DNA from: CAG-791 sp963658405
Lineage (GTDB): Bacteria > Bacillota > Clostridia > Lachnospirales > Lachnospiraceae
Assembly: GCA_963658405.1 (NCBI GenBank)
Contig: CAVKQI010000002.1
Location: 3,962 to 67,961, forward strand
Length of the DNA stretch: 64,000 bases
Reading direction: 5' to 3'
Shown here: in pieces, positions 55,414-62,737 of the stretch
How the letters are laid out: every line of letters begins with the position of its first letter
How positions within the stretch are numbered: position 1 is the first letter of the stretch
Notes under the pieces: model-generated
Databases searched by the model: none
Told to the model about the DNA's origin: nothing
Seen by the model: the letters and a program-made list of their open reading frames with translations, nothing else
Program-made: the position numbers and the translations under genes

Positions 55414-55509
55414 TAAACAGTACCTTAATAAACGGCACTTTAATGAACGGTACTTTCGCCCGCAGGGCGTTTGTATAAAACCAACTATTCTATATGGGAG
55501 GAAAAAAGC

Positions 55510-56619
55510 ATGAAGAAGAAACTCGTAAGCGTACTGCTTTGCACAGCAATGGCAGTCACAATGCTTGCAGGCTGTGGATCATCCGGTTCCTCAGACTCCG
55601 CAAGCTCCACCGCAGCTGAAACTACGGAGGCAGCTGATACTGCAGAGGCAGCTGATGATACGGCAGCTACCACCACATCCGGCGGCGGTACCTACGCCAT
55701 CATCGTAAAGAGCGCAGGCAACCCTTACAACCAGAAGGAGATCGAGGGCTTCAAGGAAGTCATCGAGGCAGCCGGCAATACCTGTGTCGTCAAGGAGCCC
55801 GCAGAGGCAACCGCTGAGGCACAGATCGCCATGATCAATGAGTGCGTATCCCAGGGCGTAGATTCCATCGCTATCGCAGCAAACGATGCTGACGCATTAG
55901 AGCCCGCTCTGACCGCAGCTATGGACGCAGGCATCCACGTATCCGCTCTGGATTCTTCCACCAACGCTGCAAGCCGTGAAGTATTCGTAAACCAGGCCGG
56001 TGTACAGATCATCGGTGAGACTCTGATGGATGCTGTTAAGGACATCGCCGGCGGCGAAGGCCAGTGGGCAATCCTTTCCGCAACCAGCCAGGCAACCAAC
56101 CAGAACGCATGGATCGACGCTATGAAGTCCGTAATGGAAGGTGATGATTATGCAGGTCTTGAGCTGGTAGATGTTGTTTACGGCGATGATGAGTATCAGA
56201 AGTCTGTTGACCAGACTACTGCATTACTTTCCAACTATCCCGATCTGAAGGTTATCTGCGCTCCTACCACCGTTGGTATCATGGCAGCAGCAAAGGTTCT
56301 GCAGGATCAGGGCTCTGATGTAAAGCTGACCGGTCTTGGTCTTCCTTCCGAGATGGCTGATTACATCGGCGACGACGATTCTCACTCCTGCCCTTACATG
56401 TATCTGTGGAATCCCATTGATATCGGCCGTCTGAGCGCTTATACTTCCATGGCTCTGGTTAACGGCGATATCACCGGCGCATCCGGAGATAAGTTCACCG
56501 CAGGCGACTTAGGCGACTACGAAGTCGTTGAGGCATCCGATGGCGGTACCGAAATCATCCTTGGGCCTCCTTTCAAGTTCGAGCCTTCCAACATCGACGA
56601 GTGGAAGTCTGTATACTAA
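55510..56619 (+). CDS. Rhamnose-type ABC importer substrate-binding lipoprotein
   Basis: This 369-residue protein has a lipoprotein signal ending LAGC near residue 20, then a Ser/Ala/Thr/Glu-rich linker to about 55. The periplasmic-binding type 1 fold follows (YAIIVKSAGNPYNQKEIEGFKE, INECVSQGVDSIAIAANDADAL). The C-terminal part (GLGLPSEMADYI, MYLWNPIDIGRLSAY) is typical of the RhaS group. The neighbouring rhaM supports rhamnose as ligand. ATG 55510 has GGGAGGAAAAAAGC. It is likely the most strongly expressed gene of the operon. Confidence 0.92.
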   Translation: MKKKLVSVLLCTAMAVTMLAGCGSSGSSDSASSTAAETTEAADTAEAADDTAATTTSGGGTYAIIVKSAGNPYNQKEIEGFKEVIEAAGNTCVVKEPAEATAEAQIAMINECVSQGVDSIAIAANDADALEPALTAAMDAGIHVSALDSSTNAASREVFVNQAGVQIIGETLMDAVKDIAGGEGQWAILSATSQATNQNAWIDAMKSVMEGDDYAGLELVDVVYGDDEYQKSVDQTTALLSNYPDLKVICAPTTVGIMAAAKVLQDQGSDVKLTGLGLPSEMADYIGDDDSHSCPYMYLWNPIDIGRLSAYTSMALVNGDITGASGDKFTAGDLGDYEVVEASDGGTEIILGPPFKFEPSNIDEWKSVY

Positions 56620-56629
56620 AGCATGACGG

Positions 56630-56662
56630 CTGCCTGTGCGTAAACTGCGCACAGGCAGTTTT
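56630..56662 (+). terminator. Rho-independent terminator after the binding-protein gene
   Basis: ctgcctgtgcg pairs perfectly with cgcacaggcag, followed by TTTT. It lies between the importer genes and rhaM, so rhaM expression depends on read-through or its own promoter. Confidence 0.9.
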
Positions 56663-56697
56663 ACATTCTTTACAATGTCATCAGTCGTGATCCTGTC

Positions 56698-56750
56698 GGG
56701 GAATTCGCCTTCGCGAAATTCTCCTGCGCGGTGCCGCCGCAGGCAGCGGC
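56698..56750 (+). repeat. H3-H4 hairpin leader before rhaM
   Basis: H3 has arms gggaattcgc and gcgaaattctcc (56698-56724). H4 is gccgccgcaggcagcggc (56733-56750). AGAAAGAGGTAAGT and the rhaM start follow directly. Confidence 0.8.
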
Positions 56751-56764
56751 AGAAAGAGGTAAGT

Positions 56765-57076
56765 ATGGTAAAAGCATTTAAGATGAAACTCTATGAGGGC
56801 ATGGCAGAAGAGTACGAGAAGCGTCACAATGCCCTCTGGCCGGAAATGAAGGATATGATCCACGAGTACGGCGGAAAGAATTATTCCATCTTCCTGGACA
56901 AGGAGACCAACATCCTGTACGGCTATATAGAGATCGAGAGCGAAGAGAAGTGGGCTAAGAGCGCCGATACACCGATCAACCGGAAGTGGTGGGACTTCAT
57001 GGCAGACATCATGGAGACCAACCCGGACAACAGCCCGGTATGCACAGACCTGCATAAGGTATTTCACCTGGATTAA
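56765..57076 (+). CDS. rhaM: L-rhamnose mutarotase
   Basis: This 103-residue protein interconverts alpha- and beta-L-rhamnose so that the isomerase receives the right anomer. It has FKMKLYEGMAEEYEKRHNALWPEM, NYSIFLDKETNILYGYIEI and RKWWDFMADIMETNPDNSP, the RhaM/YiiL pattern with the conserved Tyr, His and Trp-Trp. Upstream codons in frame belong to the hairpin leader; ATG 56765 follows AGAGGTAAGT. It supports the importer being a rhamnose system. Genes for rhamnose catabolism are not in the window. Confidence 0.94.
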   Translation: MVKAFKMKLYEGMAEEYEKRHNALWPEMKDMIHEYGGKNYSIFLDKETNILYGYIEIESEEKWAKSADTPINRKWWDFMADIMETNPDNSPVCTDLHKVFHLD

Positions 57077-57110
57077 GTTTCGGGCACAGGAGCTTTTAAG
57101 AGCGTTTCGC

Positions 57111-57166
57111 TGCCGGAATACGGATACACAGGCCCCGCAGAGGGCGTATCGGTATTCCGGCATTTA
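57111..57166 (+). terminator. Rho-independent terminator after rhaM
   Basis: tgccggaatac pairs with gtattccggca, with a second inner stem ggatac/gtatcg, followed by TTTATT. Confidence 0.8.
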
Positions 57167-57235
57167 TTGTGCAGAATCTCCTGCACGGCGGGACATAACC
57201 GGAAAATTGTCCATCAGAGACAGCACGGCTTTGGC

Positions 57236-57307
57236 TTGACAAAACCGGATATCTGAAGGAAACTTAAGGATGCAAAAATAAGAAATTGCATCACGCAGTA
57301 AACTGCG
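57236..57307 (+). promoter_or_regulatory. Possible -35 and hairpin before the ECF transporter operon
   Basis: TTGACA (57236-57241) is a perfect -35, but the -10 at 17 bases (GAAACT) is poor. A small stem cgcagtaaactgcg (57294-57307) precedes AAGAGGTAAGT and the start codon, another H4-like hairpin on a ribosome binding site. Confidence 0.4.
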
Positions 57308-57323
57308 AAAGAAAGAGGTAAGT

Positions 57324-57875
57324 ATGAAAAAGTTTTCCGTAAAGACAATCGTTGCCATCGGCATCGGCGCAGCACTGTTCTTTGTGCTGGCAAGCTATGT
57401 AGCTATCCCCACCCCCATCCCGAATGTAAAGTTCAGCCTGCAGTATGCAGTACTGGCGATCATGTCCGTACTGTTCGGACCTGTGGCCGGCTTCCTGATG
57501 GGCTTTATCGGCCACTTCCTGACTGACCTGGCCGGCGGCTGGGGCATCTGGTGGAGCTGGGTGATCTGCTCCGGCCTCTTCGGTCTGGTGATGGGTCTGG
57601 TTGGCCTTAAGCTGAACCTGGAAGACGGCGAGTTCGATGTAAAGAGCGGCATCCTGTTCAATGTCGGCCATGTGGTAGGACATCTGGTATGCTGGGCAGT
57701 CGTAGCACCGATCCTGGACATCCTGATCTACAGCGAGCCTGCCAACAAGGTATTCCTGCAGGGTCTGGTGAGCGCAGGCGGCAACATCCTGACCACCGCC
57801 ATCGTGGGCACACTGCTTTGCGTAGCTTATGTGGCAGCTCGTCCGAAGACCGGCTCTCTTACAAAGGAGAAATGA
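57324..57875 (+). CDS. ECF transporter S component, UPF0397 family
   Basis: This 183-residue membrane protein begins KKFSVKTIVAIGIGAALFFVL and has IPTPIPNVKFSLQYAVLAIMSVLFGPVAGFLMGFIGH, the UPF0397 pattern. S components bind the small-molecule substrate, here unknown (vitamin or precursor). It contains about five to six helices. ATPase and EcfT genes follow 400 bases later on the same strand, making a dedicated (group I) ECF system. Confidence 0.9.
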   Translation: MKKFSVKTIVAIGIGAALFFVLASYVAIPTPIPNVKFSLQYAVLAIMSVLFGPVAGFLMGFIGHFLTDLAGGWGIWWSWVICSGLFGLVMGLVGLKLNLEDGEFDVKSGILFNVGHVVGHLVCWAVVAPILDILIYSEPANKVFLQGLVSAGGNILTTAIVGTLLCVAYVAARPKTGSLTKEK

Positions 57876-57958
57876 TCCGGCAGCATCGGGATCATCATTA
57901 TGGTTCACAGGGACCATTGTCTGTCGGCACCCCTGTGTCTATAAAGTAACGGATTAAC

Positions 57959-58190
57959 AGAAAGAAGGGCACTTTGCGGCCCTTCTTTCTTGTGTGTACG
58001 GGAAAAATCTGGTACCTTTTAATTGTTTGAAAGCTACCGCTTTCGGCATAAAAATCTCCATTCCGCAGGCGCTCTCGCCGGAGGAATCGCAAAGCAAATT
58101 TCAGATTTGCTTTTGCGATCAGGGCTATTTGTGACGCCTGCGGCACAAATAGCTGTGCGAAAAATACGCTATCGAGCGTATTTTTCACAC
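57959..58190 (+). repeat. Hairpin after the S gene and a run of three strong stem-loops before the ATPase gene
   Basis: agaaagaagggc / gcccttctttct (57959-57990) is terminator-like but lacks a clean T run. Further on, three stem-loops follow each other: 58086-58119 (atcgcaaagcaaat / atttgcttttgcgat), 58124-58153 (gctatttgtg / cacaaatagc), 58155-58190 (gaaaaatacgct / agcgtatttttc). The 397-base spacer holds nothing coding. Placed inside an operon, these may tune the ratio of S component to ATPase or be inserted repeats. Confidence 0.7.
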
Positions 58191-58272
58191 TACCTCTTCC
58201 TGCAGACAGCTGCCCGTTTTAAACAGAGCGGACAGAACCGATGCGGGAAAATAAGCATAACAGGACAGATCT

Positions 58273-59991
58273 ATGAAAGAAGAAAAAGAAACCCTTATCA
58301 AATTTGAACACTTCGGCTTTCAGTACAGGGCACAGGCGGAGCCTACGCTCTATGACATCAATCTGGAGATCCATGCCGGGGAGAAGATCCTGATCGCAGG
58401 CCCTTCCGGGTGCGGGAAGTCCACTCTGACCCACTGCATCAACGGCCTGATCCCCTTTACCTACCGGGGCACCCAGACAGGCCGCCTTCTGATCAACGGA
58501 AAGGAAAATACGCAGCAGAGCATCTTTGACATCTCCAAAACCGTGGGAACCGTGCTGCAGGATCTGGACGGACAGTTCATCGGCCTGTCGGTGGCAGAGG
58601 ATATCGCCTTTTCCCTGGAAAACGACTGCGTCCCTCAGGAGGAGATGAAGCGCCGGGTAGAGGCTACCGCCCGCCGCGTGAATATCGCAGAGCATCTGGA
58701 TCATGCGCCGGGAGAGCTCTCCGGCGGCCAGAAGCAGCGGGTATCCATGGCCGGCATCATGGTAGATGATGTAAAGCTCTTCCTTTTTGACGAGCCGCTG
58801 GCTAACTTGGATCCGGCTACCGGCAAGCAGGCCATCGAGATCATCGAGCAGATCCAGAAGGACACCCAGGCGGCGGTGATCATCATCGAGCACCGTCTGG
58901 AGGACGTGCTCTGGCGGGAGGTGGACCGCATCGTGCTGATGCACGAGGGCAGGATCCTCTTTGACGATACGCCGGATGCACTGCTGGCATCGGATCTGCT
59001 GGTGCAGAACGGCATCCGCGAGCCGCTGTATCTCACGGCCATGAAGTACGCCGGTGTGCCCATCCGTGCGGAGGCAAAGCCCCACAGCATCCAAACCCTG
59101 GAGCTGACAGAGCAGGAAAAGGCACAGATCAGAGACTGGGGAAAGACGGCGCATAAATCTCCGGAAGAGAAGGAAACGGCACCGCTGCTGGAGGCAAAGC
59201 ACCTGGATTTTACCTATGAAAACGGCTTCCATGCCCTGAAGGATGTGTCGCTGACGGTCCGGGAGGGAGAGCTGATGGCCATCGTCGGCACCAACGGCGC
59301 CGGCAAATCCACTTTTTCCAAGGTGGTCTGCGGCTTTGAAAAGCAGCAGAGCGGCCAGCTTCTTTTCCAGGGAGAGGACATGGCATCCCTGAGCATCAAG
59401 GAGCGGGCAGACCGCATCGGCTATGTCATGCAGAACCCGAACCAGATGATCTCCAAATCCTTTATCTACGACGAGGTGGCTTTCGGCCTGCGCCTGCGCG
59501 GCACGCCGGAGGAGGAAGTAAAGGACAGGGTAGAGAGTACCCTGCAGACCTGTGGCCTGTACCCTTTTCGCAAATGGCCGGTTTCCGCCCTGAGCTATGG
59601 ACAGAAAAAGCGCATGACCATTGCTTCCATCCTGACTATGTCTCCGAAGCTGCTGATCCTGGATGAGCCCACCGCAGGCCAGGATTACAGGCACTATACG
59701 GAGATCATGGAATTCCTGCTCACCCTGCAGCAGCAGGGGATCACGGTCATCATGATCACCCACGATATGCACCTGATGCTGGAATATGCAAGGCGGGCGG
59801 TGGTCTTTTCCGGCGGCAAGATCATTGCCGATGACGCCTCCGCCAAGATCCTGACGAATCCGCAGATCATTGGGCAGGCCAGTCTGAAGGAGACATCCCT
59901 CTACGATCTGGCGCTTCGCTGCGGCGTGGAGGATCCTTCCGATTTCGTGCAGCATTTCATTGACTACGAAAGAGAGGTGCGCAGGGCATGA
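58273..59991 (+). CDS. ECF transporter double ATPase (fused EcfA1-EcfA2)
   Basis: This 572-residue protein holds two ABC ATPase domains. The first has GPSGCGKST, LSGGQKQRVSMAG and DEPLANLD. The second has GTNGAGKST, LSYGQKKRMT and DEPTAGQD. The signature Ser is followed by Tyr in the second site. Such YkoD-like fusions energise dedicated ECF importers. The start ATG follows ACAGGACAGATCT, a modest site. It overlaps the EcfT gene by four bases (ATGA). Confidence 0.94.
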   Translation: MKEEKETLIKFEHFGFQYRAQAEPTLYDINLEIHAGEKILIAGPSGCGKSTLTHCINGLIPFTYRGTQTGRLLINGKENTQQSIFDISKTVGTVLQDLDGQFIGLSVAEDIAFSLENDCVPQEEMKRRVEATARRVNIAEHLDHAPGELSGGQKQRVSMAGIMVDDVKLFLFDEPLANLDPATGKQAIEIIEQIQKDTQAAVIIIEHRLEDVLWREVDRIVLMHEGRILFDDTPDALLASDLLVQNGIREPLYLTAMKYAGVPIRAEAKPHSIQTLELTEQEKAQIRDWGKTAHKSPEEKETAPLLEAKHLDFTYENGFHALKDVSLTVREGELMAIVGTNGAGKSTFSKVVCGFEKQQSGQLLFQGEDMASLSIKERADRIGYVMQNPNQMISKSFIYDEVAFGLRLRGTPEEEVKDRVESTLQTCGLYPFRKWPVSALSYGQKKRMTIASILTMSPKLLILDEPTAGQDYRHYTEIMEFLLTLQQQGITVIMITHDMHLMLEYARRAVVFSGGKIIADDASAKILTNPQIIGQASLKETSLYDLALRCGVEDPSDFVQHFIDYEREVRRA

Positions 59992-60815
59992 TCACATTTT
60001 TTAACTATATCCCCCGCAGATCCCCGATCCATGGACTGACAGGCGCAGCCAAGTTTGCCTGCCTGCTCTGCTGGTCGCTGGCGGCTATGCTCACCTTTGA
60101 TACCAGGTACCTGCTGATCCTGTCCGTGCTGGCTTTTGTGCTGCTGCATATTTCAAAGATCCGCCTGCGGGATGTGAAGGCATTGCTGATCTTTACCTTT
60201 GTCTTCCTGATCCTGAATAATATTCTGATCTACCTTTTTGCGCCGGAGCACGGCACCACGCTGTATCACTCCAGAACGGTGCTGGCTACCCTCGCAGGGC
60301 CTTATACCATCACCAGCCAGCAGCTGCTCTATCAGCTGAACGTGGTGCTGAAGTATACAGCCACCATCCCGGTGGTGATCCTCTTTGTGTCCACCACCCA
60401 GCCCAGCGAATTCGCAGCTTCCTTAAATAAGCTGGGCGTGAGCTATCGCGTCTCCTACTCCGTATCCCTGGCGCTGCGCTATATACCGGATATCCTGAAG
60501 GAGTACCATGACATTTCCCTGGCCCAGCAGGCCAGAGGCGTGGAGCTCTCCAAGAAGGAAAGACTGGTCAAGCGCCTGAAGGGCATGGTGGCGATCCTGA
60601 TGCCCCTGATCATGTCCAGCCTGGACCGGATCGAGACTGTCTCCAATGCCATGGAGCTGCGGTGCTTCGGCAAAGAGGACAAGCGCACCTGGTATCGGGC
60701 GCAGGCCTTTAAGGCGGGAGATTATGCGGCCATCATCGCCGGTGTGGTGATGATCGTCATCTCCATTACCTTGAATGTGCTCAACGGCAGCAGGTACTGG
60801 AATCCTTTCTTATAA
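59988..60815 (+). CDS. ecfT: ECF transporter transmembrane component T
   Basis: This 275-residue membrane protein has about five helices and the coupling-helix motif AQQARGVELSKKERLVKRLKG, matching the conserved A-R-G of EcfT, plus MELRCFGKEDKRTWYRA near the C-terminus. Its start overlaps the ATPase stop. The set S-A-A'-T is complete, but the substrate is unknown. Confidence 0.93.
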   Translation: MITFFNYIPRRSPIHGLTGAAKFACLLCWSLAAMLTFDTRYLLILSVLAFVLLHISKIRLRDVKALLIFTFVFLILNNILIYLFAPEHGTTLYHSRTVLATLAGPYTITSQQLLYQLNVVLKYTATIPVVILFVSTTQPSEFAASLNKLGVSYRVSYSVSLALRYIPDILKEYHDISLAQQARGVELSKKERLVKRLKGMVAILMPLIMSSLDRIETVSNAMELRCFGKEDKRTWYRAQAFKAGDYAAIIAGVVMIVISITLNVLNGSRYWNPFL

Positions 60816-60817
60816 AA

Positions 60818-60920
60818 ATAAAAGACTCTCTCCTGAGATTGCAGGTGTCACTGAAAGTCAGATACGAAACTGATTTTCGGTGACACCTCATTCATCGGGA
60901 GAGAGTCTTTTTTATTTTTT
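60818..60920 (+). terminator. Large terminator after ecfT
   Basis: aaagactctctcc pairs with gggagagagtcttt at the base. A second stem aggtgtcac / gtgacacct and an inner gaaagtcag / ctgattttc extend it. A run of T follows. It is very long for a simple terminator. Confidence 0.9.
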
Positions 60921-60921
60921 T

Positions 60922-61080
60922 GTATCTGTTCAGCACCTGCCGCATTACAATGTGAATTGACTGCTTACAGGCATATTCACGTTGAAATGCGGCAGGCGGC
61001 CAAGGCACGGAGTGCCTCTGGCCGGCCACATCGAGGATTTGCGAAGCAAATTCGAGATATGGCTGCGGCTAAACAGATAC
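60922..61080 (+). repeat. MITE-like structured element, copy B (159 bp)
   Basis: Same ends as copy A: gtatctgttcag and ctaaacagatac. The first stem reads ctgccgcatt / aatgcggcag here, and ctgccatattt / aaatatggcag in the copy at 63927. The bases differ but pairing is kept. It sits directly after the ecfT terminator. Confidence 0.8.
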
Positions 61081-61116
61081 ATTTTCTTGATTCGCTGCCG
61101 CTCCGTGCGGAGGGGT

Positions 61117-61518
61117 TTAATTGGCCGCTTTCTTCCTCTTGTCGGTGATTTCTTTGCATAAGGAGAGCCATTCGCAGTCCGGACACGTCTCCTCGAGACG
61201 AAAGAGACTCAAAGGAGAAGTCAGAGACGAAAAGGCTCGCCAGGTCAGGACCTGCCCGTAGTGCAGCCCGGTGAGACGAAGGACATTCTCATCAAAGAGA
61301 GGGGGATGCAGGGAAGTGCAGTCACTGCCGTCACGATGGGGACAGCGGGCACACAGATCGTCCGCTCCCTTGGTGAGAATGAGCGGCGTATCCGGTTTTT
61401 CTGTGAGCAGCTGCTGCATCCGGGACATATTGCGGCTGAAATCATCGGAATATCCTTTGCCGATAAAGTTCAGAAGACAGATACCGTGATGAGGGCGAAG
61501 GTGAATTGTATTTTCCAT
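61117..61518 (-). CDS. DUF1284 protein
   Basis: This 133-residue protein has IHLRPHHGICLLNFIGKGYSDDF at the N-terminus and several Cys: DDLCARCPHRDGSDCTS and CPDCEWLSLC, which could bind a metal or iron-sulfur cluster. The function of DUF1284 is not known to me. The start follows CAAAGAGGTAACC with an H4-like stem (ccgcagccaggccgcgg on the minus strand) just before it. It lies downstream of bioY on the same strand, 36 bases away, and is probably cotranscribed. Confidence 0.85.
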   Translation of the reverse strand: MENTIHLRPHHGICLLNFIGKGYSDDFSRNMSRMQQLLTEKPDTPLILTKGADDLCARCPHRDGSDCTSLHPPLFDENVLRLTGLHYGQVLTWRAFSSLTSPLSLFRLEETCPDCEWLSLCKEITDKRKKAAN

Positions 61519-61554
61519 GGTTACCTCTTTGGCCGCGGCCTGGCTGCGGTGATT

Positions 61555-62109
61555 TTAAGCCTCTGTCTTGCGGATAGCGTTTTCGATGGGGGTGCTTAAG
61601 AGAATGACGATCACCATCTTCAGGAAATCACCGGGCAGGAAAGGAAGGACACACATGCCAAGGGCGGGAACAAAGCCTGTGCCGCTGACGATGCAGAACC
61701 ATACGGTGCCGAAAGCGTAGAGCACGATGGTGCCGATGAGCATGCCGAGGAATTTCCAGAGGGCGCGCTCTTTGCCGCTCTTTTCTCTGCCGAACTTCCA
61801 GTACAGCAGGCCGGTGATGAAGGCCAGGATGGGATAGGCGACGATGTAGCCGCCGGTCATGCCGGCGATGCAGGAGAAGCCTGCGCTGTAGCCGGAAAAG
61901 ACGGGAAGTCCCACAGCGCCCAGCAATACATAGACCAGCTGGGATACAAAGCCGAACTTTGCGCCCAGGAGTACGCCGGCCAGCATGACGGCAAAGGTGC
62001 ACAGGGAGATGGGCACCGGCTCAATCGGAATGGAGATGGGCGCCAGGATGCAGGTGATGGCAGCGCACATAGCGCAGAGAACGAGGTTCTTGGTCTTATT
62101 GTTTTTCAT
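61555..62109 (-). CDS. bioY: Biotin transporter BioY (ECF S component)
   Basis: This 184-residue membrane protein has VLCAMCAAITCILAPISIP, PVPISLCTFAVMLAGVLLGAKFGFVSQLVYVLLGAVGLPVFSG and GYIVAYPILAF, all typical BioY segments. It imports biotin, probably with the shared ECF module (not in this window as a separate set). ATG 62109 is chosen with AGAAAGG upstream. A BirA-type operator overlies its promoter, so it should be shut off when biotin is plentiful. Confidence 0.95.
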   Translation of the reverse strand: MKNNKTKNLVLCAMCAAITCILAPISIPIEPVPISLCTFAVMLAGVLLGAKFGFVSQLVYVLLGAVGLPVFSGYSAGFSCIAGMTGGYIVAYPILAFITGLLYWKFGREKSGKERALWKFLGMLIGTIVLYAFGTVWFCIVSGTGFVPALGMCVLPFLPGDFLKMVIVILLSTPIENAIRKTEA

Positions 62110-62190
62110 GATCAAAGCCTTTCTGTAGGTATGTCAGTGCCGCCTGTCTCAGACGGCCGGGTGATTGGTTGACAGAAACGTACAGTGGGT

Positions 62191-62244
62191 AGAGTAGCAT
62201 TCATGAGGGTAATTGTCAACCTTGTATTTAAAATGGTTAACAAT
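62191..62244 (-). promoter_or_regulatory. BirA operator overlapping the bioY promoter
   Basis: attgtcaac (62212-62220) and gttaacaat (62236-62244) are inverted half-sites separated by 15 bases, the Firmicutes BirA operator layout. On the minus strand, TTGACA (62219-62214) lies inside the left half-site, and TACTCT (62196-62191) follows after 17 bases as the -10. Bound BirA would block RNA polymerase. Confidence 0.9.
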
Positions 62245-62261
62245 CAAAGAGCGTTGACATC

Positions 62262-62509
62262 CCGGATGCCGGACGAGGGAGCGGGTCCTGTCTGATCTGC
62301 GAATTACGATGGGGAATTTGCTGTGGTTCACAGTCCAGCCGGGCGAGCGAGCGGGTGGCGGATGATGTCCGGCGCAGGGGCATGGCGACGCCTCGGTGCT
62401 TGCGAGCGTCCTTTGCGAGCTTAGCATCCGCTAGGCACGAGCCCCTGAGCCGAGAGGCGTCCCCAAGCGGACATCGCCGACAGGACCCGCCCGCTCGCCC
62501 GGCGTCCGG
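62262..62509. repeat. 248-bp GC-rich multi-arm palindromic element
   Basis: 31-bp outer arms (62262-62292 and 62479-62509) match as inverted repeats at about 27 of 31 bases. A third arm, ccgggcgagcgagcgggt (62339-62356), can pair with acccgcccgctcgcccgg (62485-62502), so two folds compete. Inner stems include gacgcctc.gg / ccgagaggcgtc and cttgcgagcg / tttgcgagcttag. There is no coding capacity. It fills most of the bioY-acetyltransferase spacer (62110-62737). The rest of that spacer holds H4-like stems at 62627-62646 and 62691-62707 and a weak promoter ending GATAAT. Confidence 0.7.
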
Positions 62510-62737
62510 GGATATAGAGTTACGGTATTTGCTACTTCCGCAGATGTTATCTTTCCTAAAATGTGCTAGGATAATAGGGCGGGGAGGATACAGTATACAC
62601 GGTATCTGTGGAAATCCTCTTCGGGAAGCCGCAGCGGGCTGCGGCTTGATGAGGTAAATCTGCAGTACAGAGGCGAAAGCCGGAAAGGACTATAGCGGCC
62701 ATGGCTGCCGCGACTTATGGGAAGAGAAGATTTGGTT

